A stretch of 64,000 nucleotides of DNA from Molossus alvarezi (Eukaryota; Chordata; Mammalia; Chiroptera; Molossidae): contig CM073885.1 in the NCBI GenBank assembly GCA_037176705.1, positions 91,388,501 through 91,452,500 of the forward strand, in the 5' to 3' direction. The notes below the pieces were generated by a model. The model did no database searches. It saw nothing but the letters and a program-made list of their open reading frames with translations, and was not told where the DNA came from. This document shows, in pieces, positions 11,137-23,185 of the stretch (the stretch's first letter is position 1; each line of letters begins with the position of its first letter). Made by a program: the position numbers and the translations under genes.

Positions 11137-12020
11137 ATGGTGAAACACAGAAACAGAAGCCAAATGAAAGAGCAAAGAGACCTCCACTAAAGATGAGATC
11201 AATGTGGAGCAATTAGGCATGTTAACAGAGCTAGAATTCAGAGCCATGATCTTGAGGAAGCTGAACAGCATGAGTAAGGACATAGAGACACTGAAAATAA
11301 GCCAACTGGAAATTAAAAACCATCAAGAAGAGATAAAAAATGACATATCCGAAATGAAAAACACATTGGAAGGTTTAAAAAGCAGAGTAGAGGAAGCTGA
11401 GGACCGGATCAGTGAATTAGAAGACAGGGTAGAAAAAATCAACTAATCAGAAAAACAAAAGGAAAAAACTATTAAAAAACAGGAAGACAGCTTAAGAGAA
11501 CTATGAGACAACTGGAAACGTAATAATATTCGCATCATAGGAGTCCCTGAAGAAGAAGAAAATGAGCAAGGGATGGAGAATATATTCAAAAAAAACAGTG
11601 ACAGAAAACTTCTCTAATTTGGTAAAGGAAGAAGGCATTCAAGTTCAAGAAGCACAGAGAGTCCCAAGTAAGAAGAACCCAAACAGGCCCATACCAAGAC
11701 ACATAGTAATTAAAATGCCACACATTAAAGACAAAGAGAGAATCCTAAAAGCAGCAAGAGATAAGAAACAGGTTACCTACAAAGGGAACCCCATAAGGCT
11801 CTCAGCTGACTTCTCACAAGAAACACTACAGGCCAGAAGGGAATGGCATGAAATAATCAAAGTCATGAACAACAAGAATCTGAATCCAAGACTACTCTAC
11901 CCAGCAAGGCTATCATTCAAAATAGAAGGTCAAATAAAGAGCTTCCCAGACAAAAAAAGGCTAAGGGAATACATTAGCACCAAACCAGCACTGCAAGAAA
12001 TGTTAAAAGGACTGCTGTAA
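11137..12020 (+). pseudogene. L1 ORF1p, near-complete but broken (copy 2)
   Basis: Starts MVKHRNRSQMKEQ, as in copy 1. The first frame closes with taa after about 17 codons (gacctccactaaag). It resumes at 11204 with the coiled coil (heptad-like, E/K-rich, to about 11440). A taa at 11444-11446 and a tga in place of a Trp codon near 11504 stop it again, and an extra base in the A-run near 11587 shifts the frame. From there the RRM and C-terminal domain are clean to taa at 12018-12020, with GIQVQEAQRVPSKKN, RLSADFSQET and NPRLLYPARLSFKIEGQI. Expected product about 295 residues, normal for mammalian ORF1p. Confidence 0.94.
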
Positions 12021-12065
12021 TTAGCAGTAGAAATTGGAAGAAAAATAGAACCACACTAAACAAAA

Positions 12066-15000
12066 ATGGCAATAAATAAGTACATATCAATAACCACCTT
12101 AAATGTAAATGGATTGAACGCTCCCATAAAAAGACACAGAGTAGCTGATTGGATAAGAAAGCATGACTCATCTATATGTTGTTTACAAGAGACCCACCTC
12201 ACAACAAAAGACTCACATAGGTTGAAAGTGAAGGGATGGAAAGAAATTTTTCAAGCAAATGGAAAGGAAAAAAAAGCTGGGGTAACAATTCTCATATCTG
12301 ATAAAATAGATTTCAAAACGAAGACCATAACTAGAGACAAAGAAGGCCTCTACATAATATTGAAAGGATCTATCCAACAGGAAGATATAACCTTGATAAA
12401 CATATATGCACCCAATATAGGAGCACCAAAATATATTAAAAATCTTCTGGAGGACTTCCAAGGAGAAATCGACAATACAATCATAGCAGGGGACTTCAAC
12501 ACCCTGTTGACAGCACTGGATAGATCCTCTAGGCAAAAAATTAGCAAGGAAACAGAGACTCTAAATGAAGCACTAGACCAAATGGATTTAATAGATATCT
12601 ACAGAGAATTACACCCCAAAACTACAGAATACACATTCTTCTCAAGTGCACATAGGACATTCTCAAAGATAGACTACATGATAGGACACAAACTAAATCT
12701 CTACAAGTTCAAGAAGATTGAAATCATATCAAGCATCTTCTCAGACCACAATGGCATGAAACTAGAAATCAATTGCAACAAGAACATGCAAAGACATTTT
12801 AACACATGGAGGCTAAATAGCATGTTATTAAACAATAAATGGGTCACCGAGGAGATCAAGGAAGAAATTAAAAACTTCCTGGAAACCAATGAAAATGAAC
12901 ACACAACAAAAAAATCTATGGGATGCAGCAAAAGCTGTTCTGAGAGGGAAGTTCATAGCACTACAGGCCTACCTCAAGAAACAAGAAAAATTTCTAATTG
13001 ACTGTCTAACCTCACAACTTAAAGAATTAGAAAGCAAACAAAAAGAAAACCCCAGAGCAAGTAGAAGGAAGGAAATAGTAAAGATCGGAGCAGAAATAAA
13101 TGACATAGAGACCAAAAAAACAATTCAAAGGATCAATGAAACAAAGAGCTGGTTTTTCGAAAAGATAAACAAGATTGATGGACCCTTAGCTAGACTCACC
13201 AAGAAACAAAGAGAGAGTACCCAAATACACAAAATCAGAAATGAAAGAGGAGAAGTAACAACCAACACCACGGAAATACAAAAGATCGTTAACAACTACT
13301 ATGAACAACTATATGGCAACAAATTCGACAATCTAAGCGAAATGGACAAATTTCTAGAAACACAGAGACTCCCAAAACTGGACCCAGAAGAGATAGAAAA
13401 CTTGAACAGACCAATAACAACTAAGGAAATTGAAAAGGTAATCAAGACTCTCCCAGCAAACAAAAGCCCAGGCCCAGATGGCTTCACGGGGGAGTTTTAC
13501 CGAACATTCAAAAAAGAACTAATACCCATTCTCCTCAAATTATTTCAAAAAATTCAAGAAGAAGGAAGACTTCCAAACACGTTCTATGAGGCCAGCATAA
13601 TTCTAATTCTAAAACCAGAAAAAGACACTACAAAGAAAGAAAACTACAGGCCAATATCCCTGATGAACATAGATGCCAAAATCCTGAACAAAATATTAGC
13701 AAATCAGATCCAGAAATACATCAAAAAAATTATTCACCATGCCAAGTGGGATTCATTCCAGGGATGCAAGGCTGGTACAATATTCGCAAATCAATAAATG
13801 TGATACACCACATAAACAAAATGAAGAATAAAAACCAAATGATCATATCAATAGATGCTGAAAAGCCTTTGACAAAATCCAGCATCCACTTCTGATAAAA
13901 ACGCTCAGCAGTGTGGGAATAGAGGGATCATATCTCGACATAATAAAGGCCATATATGAAAGACCTATAGGCAACATCATACTCAATGGACAGAAACTAA
14001 AAACCTTTCCATTAAGAACAGGAACAAGACAGGGATGTCCACTTTCGCCACTCTTATTTAACATTGTACTGGAAGTCTTAGCAACAGCAATCAGAAATGA
14101 AGAAAAAATAAAAGGGATCCAAATTGGAAAGGAGGAAATGAAACTGTCATAATTTGCAGATGACATGATATTATACATAGAAAACCCTAAAGACTCCATC
14201 AAAAATCTACTAGACTTAATAAACGAATTTGGCAAAGTAGCAGGATACAAAATTAACGTCAAGAAATCGACGGCATTCTTGTACACCAATGATGAACTCA
14301 CAGAAAGAGAAACTGAAAAAACAATCCCATTTACCATCACACCAAAAAAATTAAGATACCTAGGAATAAACTTAACCAAAGAAGTAAAGGACCTATTTGC
14401 AGAAAACTACAGGTCATTGAAAAAAGAAATAGAGGAAGATATAAAAAAGTGGAAGCACATACCCTGTTCATGGATTGGAAGAATTAACATCATTAAAATG
14501 TCCATACTACCCAAAGCAATCTATAGATTCAATGCAATCCCCATCAAAATACCAACGACATATTTCATAGAACTAGAACAAATACTTCAAAAGTTCATAT
14601 GGAACCACAAAAGACCCCGAATAGCCACAGCAATCTTGAAAAAGAACAAAGTAGGTGGGATCACAATACCAGATATCAGGTTATACTACAAAGCGACTGT
14701 AACCAAAACAGCCTGGTACTGGCACAAGAACAGGCATATAGACCAGTGGAACAGAACTGAAAACCCAGAAATGGACCCAAAGCAATACGCTCAATTAATA
14801 TTTGACAAAGGTGTCAAGAGCATACAGTGGAGTAAAGACAGCCTCTTTAATAAATGGTGTTGGGAAAATTGGTCAGCTACATGCAAAAAAATGAAACTAG
14901 ACCATCAACTTACACCATACACAAAAATAAACTCAAAATGGATAAAAGACTTAAATGTGTCCCTTGAATCCATAAAAATTCTAGAAGAAAATGTAGGCAA

Positions 15001-15878
15001 CAAAATTTCGGACATCATACGGAGGAGAATTTTCACTGATACATCACCTAAAGCAACAGAAACAAAGGAAAAAATGAACACATGGGACTACATCAAACTA
15101 AAAAGCTTCTGCACAGCAAAAGAAACAATCATCAAAATGGAAAGGCAACCCACTGTATGGGAGAACACATTGCCAATGATGTATCAGATAAGGGGTTAAT
15201 TTCCAATATATATAGAGTGCTCATACAACTCCACAAGAGGAAGACAAAGAACCCAATTAAAAAATGGGCAGAGGAGCTGAATAGACACCTCTCCAAACAG
15301 GACATCAAATGGCCAAGAGACATATGAAGAAATGCTCAACATCACTAATCATCAGAGAGATGCAAATTAAAACAACAATGAGGTATCACCTCACACCTGT
15401 CAGAATGGCCGCCATCAACAAATCATCAAACAACAAGTGTTGGCAAGGGTGTGGAGAAAAGGGGACTCTAATACACTGCTGGTGGGAATGCAGACTGGTG
15501 CAGCCGCTGTGGAAAACAATATGGTGTTACCTCAAAAAATTAAAAATGGAACTTCCATTTGACCCAGTGATCCCACTTCTAGGAATATACCCTAAGAAGC
15601 CTGAAACACCAATCAGGAAGAATATATGTACCCCTATGTTCATAGCAGCACTATTTACAATAGCTAAGATCTGGAAACAGCCCAAGTGTCCTTCAGTAGA
15701 TGAATGGATAAAAAATCTGTGGTACATATACGCAATGGAGTACTATGCAGCGGTAAGAAAGAAAGATCTCTTATCCTTTGAGACGACATGGAGGGACCTG
15801 GAAAGTATTATCCTAAGTGAAAGAAGCCAAGCAGAAAAAGACAAATACCACATGATCTCACTTATATACGGAATATAA
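12066..15878 (+). pseudogene. L1 ORF2p, near-complete with six lesions (copy 2)
   Basis: About 1270 codons, the usual length for ORF2p. Start MAINKYISITTLNVNGLN. The endonuclease keeps its catalytic cues: LNVNGLN, CLQETHL, AGDFN, FSDHNG. The reverse transcriptase runs through [13 protein letters not shown] and [12 protein letters not shown] to FADDM. The C-terminal motif is [18 protein letters not shown] (near 15437-15490), a CX3C...HX4C pattern. Lesions: extra base in the A-run near 12907-12914; one-base losses near 13740 and 13866; taa at 14150-14152 immediately before FADD; one-base losses near 15170 and 15307. Stop taa at 15876-15878. Cannot make full ORF2p. Confidence 0.95.
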
Positions 15879-16109
15879 TGAGAAATACAGTAGACCCAGA
15901 AACATGGAAGTAGGGCACAGACTGACATCCCTCGGAAGAGGGGGTGGGGGGGTAGGAAGAGATAAACCACAGAACTTATATGCATGTATGCATGATCAAT
16001 GGACTTGGACAACTAAGCCGGGGACGGGGTGGGGCGGGGGTGGGGAGGGGGGTGCCAATGGGGTAAAAAAAGTAAAATATCTGTAACAAAAAAATAAATA
16101 AAAAATTAA
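15879..16109 (+). other. L1 copy 2 3' UTR with G-rich tract
   Basis: Contains agataaaccacagaactta and a tract at 16019-16052 made of at least five runs of three or more G separated by 1-3 bases, which fits a G-quadruplex. A conserved G-rich motif in the 3' UTR is known for mammalian L1. The tail is A-rich, not pure poly(A). Confidence 0.85.
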
Positions 16110-16124
16110 AAAAAAAATGCTAAG

Positions 16125-17265
16125 AATTTGTCTCACCTCACCACTATAGTTACCACTCTCGTGTCATTGAATTTTTATTGTTTCTCTACTGCTCTTGAAT
16201 TTCTTTTATATACATTTTAGTTATTTTTTTTAATATGTATTTGCTCTTCTCAGGGGTAAGGGTAATTTCTGTTGTTGTTTTTTCTATATTTTAAATTTAT
16301 ACTAAATAGACTTTTTCAAATTGTGAAATATCTGCTTATTTAAACTAGTATATGTCGAGATTTTCTGGGGAAAAGAAAATATTGCATTGTATGTTGTGAA
16401 AAACATTGCATTGTATTTTTTCAAAAGGCAATCACCACATTTACTCTTCTGACTAAGATGTGTAAGGATTTACCAATTCAAGTGTTTGTGGGGTCCTCTG
16501 ATAAAAGAAAACATGTAGATGGAAAACACTATTATATTGTTAAGAGCACTAAAAGAATTGCATGCAAATTCTGTACAATACTTTCTGTGCATATTCTTAA
16601 AATAGTAAAATAAATATAAAATATCCTGTTAAAATAATTGATAATTTTTAAAGTGATTAAAATAATGTTTACGTGATCAACTTTAATATAATTGTGGTCA
16701 TTATAACAAGAAATAATGTTTAATGTATCATTTATTATTAATGACTTTAATAAGACATTAAACTAATTAGGATAGTTACTGATGTGGCCTAGTCAGAAAT
16801 AAATTGACACAAAAATATAGTATAGATTAAATAAATAACACAAAAATGAATCAACCAGAAATACCTTCTTGGTTTCCAAAAGATAACTTCTAGAAGTAAA
16901 ACTTTAATGTAAAATTTGTAAAAAAAAAAAAATAGAACAAATTCATTTTCATTTATTTGTTTAAACAAACAATACTAAATAACTTCTATGTGCCAGACCT
17001 GGAGGAACTTTCATGAGTCTAGTTGTGAAAACAAATTTACAAAAATGACTGTAATAAAATGCCATTTGTGAAATACAAGCAATGTATACAAAGTCCCGTT
17101 GTGGCACAAAGGAGAGTTTCCCAAGTACGGTGTCACTCAACCTAGGCACTGATGGATGAGCAGAAGGCATCTGGGCACCATGACTATTAGGGACACTTAG
17201 CAGACTCCCAGATGAGTTTCTCTCCTTCATGTCTCATCAAATCAACTATTAAATTTTGTTGATTT
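16125..17265. other. AT-rich DNA, nothing recognised
   Basis: Very A/T-rich with no long frame, no clear repeat family and no splice-site pair I would defend. May hide strongly decayed repeats. Confidence 0.5.
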
Positions 17266-17269
17266 TCTT

Positions 17270-17800
17270 TACTATACACTTCTTGAAACTACCCCTTTCA
17301 GTCCATCTCAGTACCACTAAAATATTAAGTCGGCCTTTTATTGTCTTTCACATGAACTACCAAGCAGCAGCATCTTAACTAATCCTGACTCTAGTATGTT
17401 CCCTTCTAATAATGTATGCACATGCCCACTGGAGTTATGGGCACTTCATTGGCTCCCATAACCTATAAAATACAACCTAAGCTCCTTAACAAATCATATA
17501 AGGCCCTCCGTCGTAACCCTGTCTTCTTCACAGCTTCATTGCTTGCCACTCTTTACCCTGAATCCTGATGGAGGAAGAAATTCAGGGAATAGAGTGGTTT
17601 CAATTTTTCCATATCTCCTCTGCCAGAAATGTATCCCTTTGCCTAATTAATTTCTACACATCCTCCACTCCCCACAAAACACGTTTATAATTTTCTGGTC
17701 ATCCCATAACATCCTGCTGTTAAGCTTCTCCCACTTCTCTTTGAAGTGAATGGCAATTGACTCCTTGAGGAAAGGGACTAGAGTTAGTAATGACAAAATC
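17270..17800 (+). mobile_element. Old L2 fragment, sense
   Basis: Cues include tggctcccataacctataaaatacaacc... and aaggccctcc, a decayed form of the L2 coding 3' region (caaggccctacatgat in the family). No open frame. Confidence 0.55.
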
Positions 17801-17829
17801 CCAGCTGGGCACAAGGTGGGTGCTTAGAA

Positions 17830-18110
17830 ATGTCTACTTGGTGTCATTGGCAGATACACAGTGACTTAGAAGTAAGTGAGAGCATTTGGCACACTGAGAA
17901 GGGGCTGTAGTGAAAACATAGAACCATGTTACTGGAAACCTTGAGAAGAAGGTTCTGGAGAAGTAGGAGAATATCCTTGAAAGAATAATGACGTGGAAGC
18001 CATAGGAAGACAGTTCCAGAAGAGGAAATGGTCCATTATATCAACTGCCACAGCAAAGTATGGGAAAAGCCTATGATGAATCTATGCGATGAGGTACTTA
18101 CTGGAAGAGT
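17830..18110 (-). mobile_element. Old L2 fragment, antisense
   Basis: Reads on the plus strand as the reverse of L2: gaccaag/gagaag-rich text with gtggaagccataggaag and a decayed atatcaactgccacagc. Diverged. Confidence 0.45.
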
Positions 18111-18369
18111 TAAAGTGTAATGGTGGGCACAGAAATCTAATTGTTTTGTGTTTAGAAATAATGAAAAGTAAAGTTATAGAGAAAGCAAGAATAAATGGCC
18201 TTTCAGTATGAAGTAGTAAAATAAAAATGAAATATAGATAAACTCAACTATTTATACACATCTTTAATTTCTGCTAAGTGGTAAAACTTGTTATGGTGGT
18301 AATCAGTAGATATATGAATTATCTCTAAAACATTCATTGTTTTCTCTGCCACTGGCTTGTTTGAGGCTC

Positions 18370-18975
18370 TGCGCTTTCCTGTCTCCATCACTGTTGAACC
18401 CCATCTGCAGAGTCATTTTGGTTTACTCCAGTTCATTCTCCACAGAATGATTGCCTTTAAAATATTAAAGGTAATCTTGTCATTCCCAAGTTTTGAATCT
18501 CCATTGGTTCTCCAGATATCCATAGGACATTATCTAAATTCTGTAGATTTGCATATGGGATGTGCAAAATCATTCTCCATCTGCCTTTCTGATATTCTCT
18601 CCAACTGCTTAGGTTACTCACTACTCTTTCCTGCCCGTGTCCAGCTCAGACAATCCAGACATGTCAAACACATTCATAAGTCAGTGTCTCTGTGCATGCT
18701 ATGCCCTCTCCTACCTAACTCGTGCTAATCTCTTAAGTCTTAACACAAAAATCATGCCTTTAGGACATTTTCAGTAGCTTTCCCTGATGGAGTTAATTGT
18801 TCAGAATTCTATACCCCAAGCACTTTGTTTAGCACACAGCATGTTTTATTGCCCTTTTTTAAATGTCCCTCATTGGACTTGGGGTTCCTAGAGTATCTAC
18901 AGAGCTCAGTGCCTGATAAGCACTCAAGTTTGTTGACTGAATGTATAAATGAATGAATGAATGAATGAATGATTG
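18370..18975 (+). mobile_element. L2 3' end, sense
   Basis: Ends with the family signature: agcactcaagtttgttgactgaatg, then a (GAAT)n run (18947-18973). The upstream text fits the decayed coding part of L2, including a 123-codon chance frame at 18357-18728 that I do not call a gene. Confidence 0.7.
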
Positions 18976-19099
18976 GGTACAAGCTGTGAGAATTAAGCGT
19001 AGAAAAACTCAGTTGTTCCTAGCTATATGGAAACATCATATATGTACAAAATGTTATAGCTTTTATCTTTCTATTACTTTTTCATTTAAAAAAGAACTA

Positions 19100-19121
19100 G
19101 TGTGTGTGTGTGTGTGTGTGT
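19100..19121. repeat. (TG)n microsatellite
   Basis: About eleven TG units. Confidence 0.95.
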
Positions 19122-20469
19122 AAAGCTCCATAGTGTAGCCAAACTGTCTGTTCCTGTCTCCGACTGTGAACCCAGGAAAGTGGTGTCACTTATCAATTAA
19201 TGAAGAAAAGTGCTGGGTCTTGAAGTGCTGACTCTGCGCCTGGGAGGGCAGCCAGACTGGCAGTACCCATTAGAGGGTTTAGAGTGTTCATTTAATCTTG
19301 GGAAAGTCTTTGGGGTGAGGGTATAAATGAACAGAATAAGAAAAATCTGAACTAGTAGACAGAGTAGTTCAGGTTTTAAATTACGGCATCTGACCAGATA
19401 GTAAAGATAACAATTAATTATTTATATTTTCCAACAGAAGGTATATGTTTAGAAATACTGCTTAAGAATCATAGTTGCCCATAAAAGTCAGTTCACTAGG
19501 GATTTGTGGAGGTGAGTGGATGCTTGAATATTCGCAAGTGTTCTTTACCTGTTTGAACAAATTTGAAACCTTCTCAGGGAGCATATTCTATGAATCAACT
19601 CAGGTCTACTATTTGGCATCAGGATAATTAAGACTGAAGAAGATAAATCTTCAAGTCTCATGACTCTCTTTATTGTTTTCAAAGAGAATCCAAAGTATAA
19701 GATTTCCTGTGTTGAGTATAAATTGCAGGCTCTATTGATATTTTTGTCCTGCCTGAGATCAGCCTCATGCTAGATTTGTGCACAGCCTAGGACAAACCCA
19801 AGTCCTAGTGCCTTCTAATTGGTTCCCAAGGCCTCTAGACTCTATTTCCATGGCCCAGGGCTCTCAACCGCACTTCTAGGGGGCACTTGCAGTAGAAACA
19901 TAGACAGGAGTTTTCTAGTGCCACCTGCCGTGTTGCCCAGTTCCTTAAGGAAACTTAATCAAAATGTTCTAGTTATCCTAAGCTATCAAATTTATATAAT
20001 TCTCAATATTTTAATGTATGTAGCTTCTCTTTAGCAGTTTTTGCAGTCCTTTAAAGAAGCATAACACAAATTCAGCTGTTATTTTTGTGACAGTCAGATG
20101 AACCTGTGACTTACTTCAGAGGACTGCAAAAAGTCACTGAGCAGAAAATAGAAATGAGTATGGTTACTGTATTTGCATTCATTTCTTTGCTCAATCCATG
20201 CAGTGGACTATGAAAGTCCATGTTAAATGAAGCAACACTGTAGTAATCAAAATCTGTCCAATGTAATGGCTTGTCTTCTTTTACTATCTCTCAACACAAC
20301 CCAATAAACTCTTCTTTGTGTCCTAATTTATCCCAAAGCTCCCTAAGGTTCGCAAACTATGCGCTGCTGGCCCCTGGAGGCAGGGCATAGAGTGTTTTCA
20401 AGGGGTAATGAATCAAATTTCTTCCATTATTAGTGGACTAAATCTATAATGTCGACTGTGCATTTAATA
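19122..20469. other. Unique-looking DNA, nothing recognised
   Basis: No repeat family or exon identified. Short chance frames only. Confidence 0.5.
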
Positions 20470-20640
20470 GATACATTTATTGTTCTATTTCCATGTACCA
20501 CAAATAATCTTCACAATAACCTGTGAGGTAGGAAATGTTTTGTGCTCATTTGAACAGATGAGGAGACTGGGGCACAGGGAGGTTAAGTAATTTGCCCAAG
20601 GTAATTCAAGTCGTAATCAGTGGATGTTAATAGAGCATGA
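20470..20640 (-). mobile_element. MIR SINE, antisense
   Basis: Contains ttcacaataacctgtgaggta, agatgaggagactggggcac and ggttaagtaatttgcccaagg, a well-kept reverse MIR 3' half. Confidence 0.85.
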
Positions 20641-23111
20641 TCTGAACACAGGCCATCTTAATTCATGGCTGTATATAGAGACCATTAGACAAGTGAAACT
20701 AAATTTATGTTTAAGTGTTTATGAATTGTTGAAAGTTGTCCATTGGCATCTTTTGATATCACACAAAATACCTACTATACCCAAATAAAATGAATCCCTT
20801 AACTTCTGTGAAATGCTGGTATTCCAAAAGATGTCTGTAATAGCTAAACAGTACTCTCTGAATGACCCTCCCTGCCACTGTCATAAGGTACAAAACCACA
20901 TGTGCAAAACAAAATTCATAAGACAAGCCTGGATATTTTATAATTCTCGAAGGAAAATTATGAACAAAGACTTAATGATGCTGAGGAATGCTGGAAATGG
21001 TCAAATGATGATGCTATATGAAGATACATTAGACAGGACCAAACATGAGGTCTATCTTGGCCAGCATCTGTTGTCTATATTATTTACTGTTAAATACAGA
21101 GAAGGTAGTAGCACAAATATAACATGTAAGTTAGAGAATGTGCCAGGACCTGAATAGATTCCTATTGCTCATACTTCTATTTTTTCTAATGCTGTTTATC
21201 TTTTTTTTTTTCTGACTCTTAATCTTTTCAGCATAATTCTGGGGGAAATTTCACTTTGATTTACATTTTCATCTTTTTCTAAATATAAAGCATCCTTATC
21301 TCGTTGGAGGAAAGGTGCTATAGGACTGTAATATAGAAATAGACTAAAATTAGAAATATCATCACATTAACATCATTTTATGAATAGTTTAGTACTTTTG
21401 ACAATGTATTATTTTAGTATATCATGGGGTTTTAGAGTGTTGTAAATTAAAGCTTTCCTGACTCGGTAAATCCTCGACTTTCTGAGAACTCCATAAGGGA
21501 CTCAATGTTCACTCTCTCTTTTCTTTTAACCTTATGATGTTAATGACTGAAATAAATACTAGAAGAGAAAAGAAAAAAAAAGGAAAGAACAGGAACAATT
21601 TAATTGTAAACAGCAGGCAATTCGCTGTGCCAGGTCAAATATGACCAACTCTTAGACCATTAACTCCAACTAATGTTTTTAGGCGTAGATTTTGTTTCAG
21701 GTTTAAAGAACTGAGGCAATGCAAACAGTTGCATGCCCTTTTCTTACTCTCCCAAAGACCTTGCCCTGAGTGACAACGGAAAAACTGAAGCTCTCTGTTT
21801 TCTGTGTCTCGTCAGTAAAAGTAGGCATCAAGATGGATCATACAATACTTTTTTTTCAGCATGTGTATATTTGTTTTTCTGCCATCTTGAAGTAATCCAT
21901 TTTACTTAAAATTACCCATACGTTCTTTGACTTTCAAACTTCCAAATTAGCATTTGGAAACATGAAATTGCTTATTGGCCTGCTTTGCTGGATAAATAAA
22001 TGTCTGTTCAGCCCCATTAGTTTTAAACCCATGATTGAGGATTCTTTTAAATGTGCTAAAATTAACAAGACTTATCTCTGCGGGTACAGAGAATGACAAT
22101 ACATAGTAATAAGTCATGCTGAGAATTGGACATTTGACAGGATTTCAATTTTTATCTGGCCTCCCAGTTTGGGTGATCCCTTCCTTCATGGCAACAGATC
22201 AGAAAACATTTGCCTGTCAATAAACGTAGACAGTTGCTGCACCACAGCCGACCTGGGTAAGCCTGAAATTGAGAAGGTAATGCCAAGCTGGAAGAATAGC
22301 TGGAAAGAATATGGTTTGATTTTCTAAACCACCAAGTGATTTGGTAATTGTAGTTTATATTGGCAACTGAATTCAAGATGTCACAGTTTAGTACACGGCT
22401 AAGGTCAGTTATTATTTCATTATAATTATCCAGGGGCATCATTATACTATCTTTCATTGAGTTTCTTTCTTCTGAGAGCTAAAGAATTATAAAGCTCTCT
22501 CAATCTGTATTATATGCATATTTAAATTACCCAAAAGAAAATGCTAACTTGAATTTGTATTTTGTGGAACTTAAAGTGATTTATAATAAAGTAAGCTTGG
22601 GCTCCCTGTCCATGAATTATCTTCAGCAAGCTTGTAGATAAAATTCATAATATAATTAATAATTTCAGGGAAATGGTTATCCAAGTAAGAAAATGAACCA
22701 CTTTTTAGACCTTTACAATTACCATTTACATTCAGCTAATTAATAAAATAATTAGAACTCATTCTTATCTATTAGTTAATATTAAGCCACATGGAGTCAC
22801 TATTTCAAAACTATATGTATTTCTGTTTTTAAAATCTTTAATTTTGAACAAGCTACATAGGTAATTTATTTTTATAGAAGCATCACATTGTACCGGTACT
22901 CATTTGACTGGATTAGTAAATTGTTACTAATATTATATAACTATTTTCCCTCAACAGTCTGCATGAAATTATTGCTGACTGGCAACAGGAGTTTTTTCAG
23001 TGCAGGGAGAGATCACAAATATAAATTTAATCCATAGCATAAAGGATATTTTACCAACCCCTTTAATAACCATTTCTGTTCATTGGCAAAACTGACTCAT
23101 AGTAGAAGCAT
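20641..23111. other. Unique AT-rich DNA, nothing firm
   Basis: No confident repeat. Holds a 114-codon frame at 20813-21157 judged a chance frame, and one half of a diverged direct repeat (21929-22011). Confidence 0.45.
21929..22011 (+). repeat. Diverged direct repeat, copy 1
   Basis: Shares gactttcaaacttccaaatt and a later aaattgcttattggcc with 23315-23391 (about 19 of 20 and 15 of 16 at these cores, with an indel between them). Origin unknown; possibly two copies of the same old element. Confidence 0.5.
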
Positions 23112-23185
23112 TATGGAACAGTGCTTAGACGTGTGACTCTGGAGCCAGAGAGCCTGGGTTCAAATTCTGCCTCAGCCTGTCACCT
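23112..23185 (+). mobile_element. MIR SINE fragment, sense
   Basis: Contains gtgactctggagccagagag and cctgggttcaaattctgcctcag, the MIR tRNA-derived core (with its B-box-like ggttcaaat). Confidence 0.85.

Larger units (their letters stand above)
10320..16109 (+). mobile_element. Full-length L1 retrotransposon, copy 2
   Basis: Complete L1: 5' UTR, ORF1 11137-12020, intergenic gap of 45 bases, ORF2 12066-15878, G-rich 3' UTR and A-rich tail. Target-site duplications aaaaaaaatgctgag (10305-10319) and aaaaaaaatgctaag (16110-16124) match at 14 of 15 bases. It landed in the 3' flank of the VES at 10082. It lacks the monomers of copy 1 and begins at the equivalent of base 3516. It has far fewer lesions than copy 1, so it is younger, but both ORFs are broken. 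Confidence 0.96.

Noticed and set aside
20813..21157. 114-codon frame in an area without recognised repeats
   Set aside because: No domain, no codon bias, no convincing splice sites or neighbours; AT-rich DNA of this length yields such frames by chance. Only cross-species alignment could revive it.
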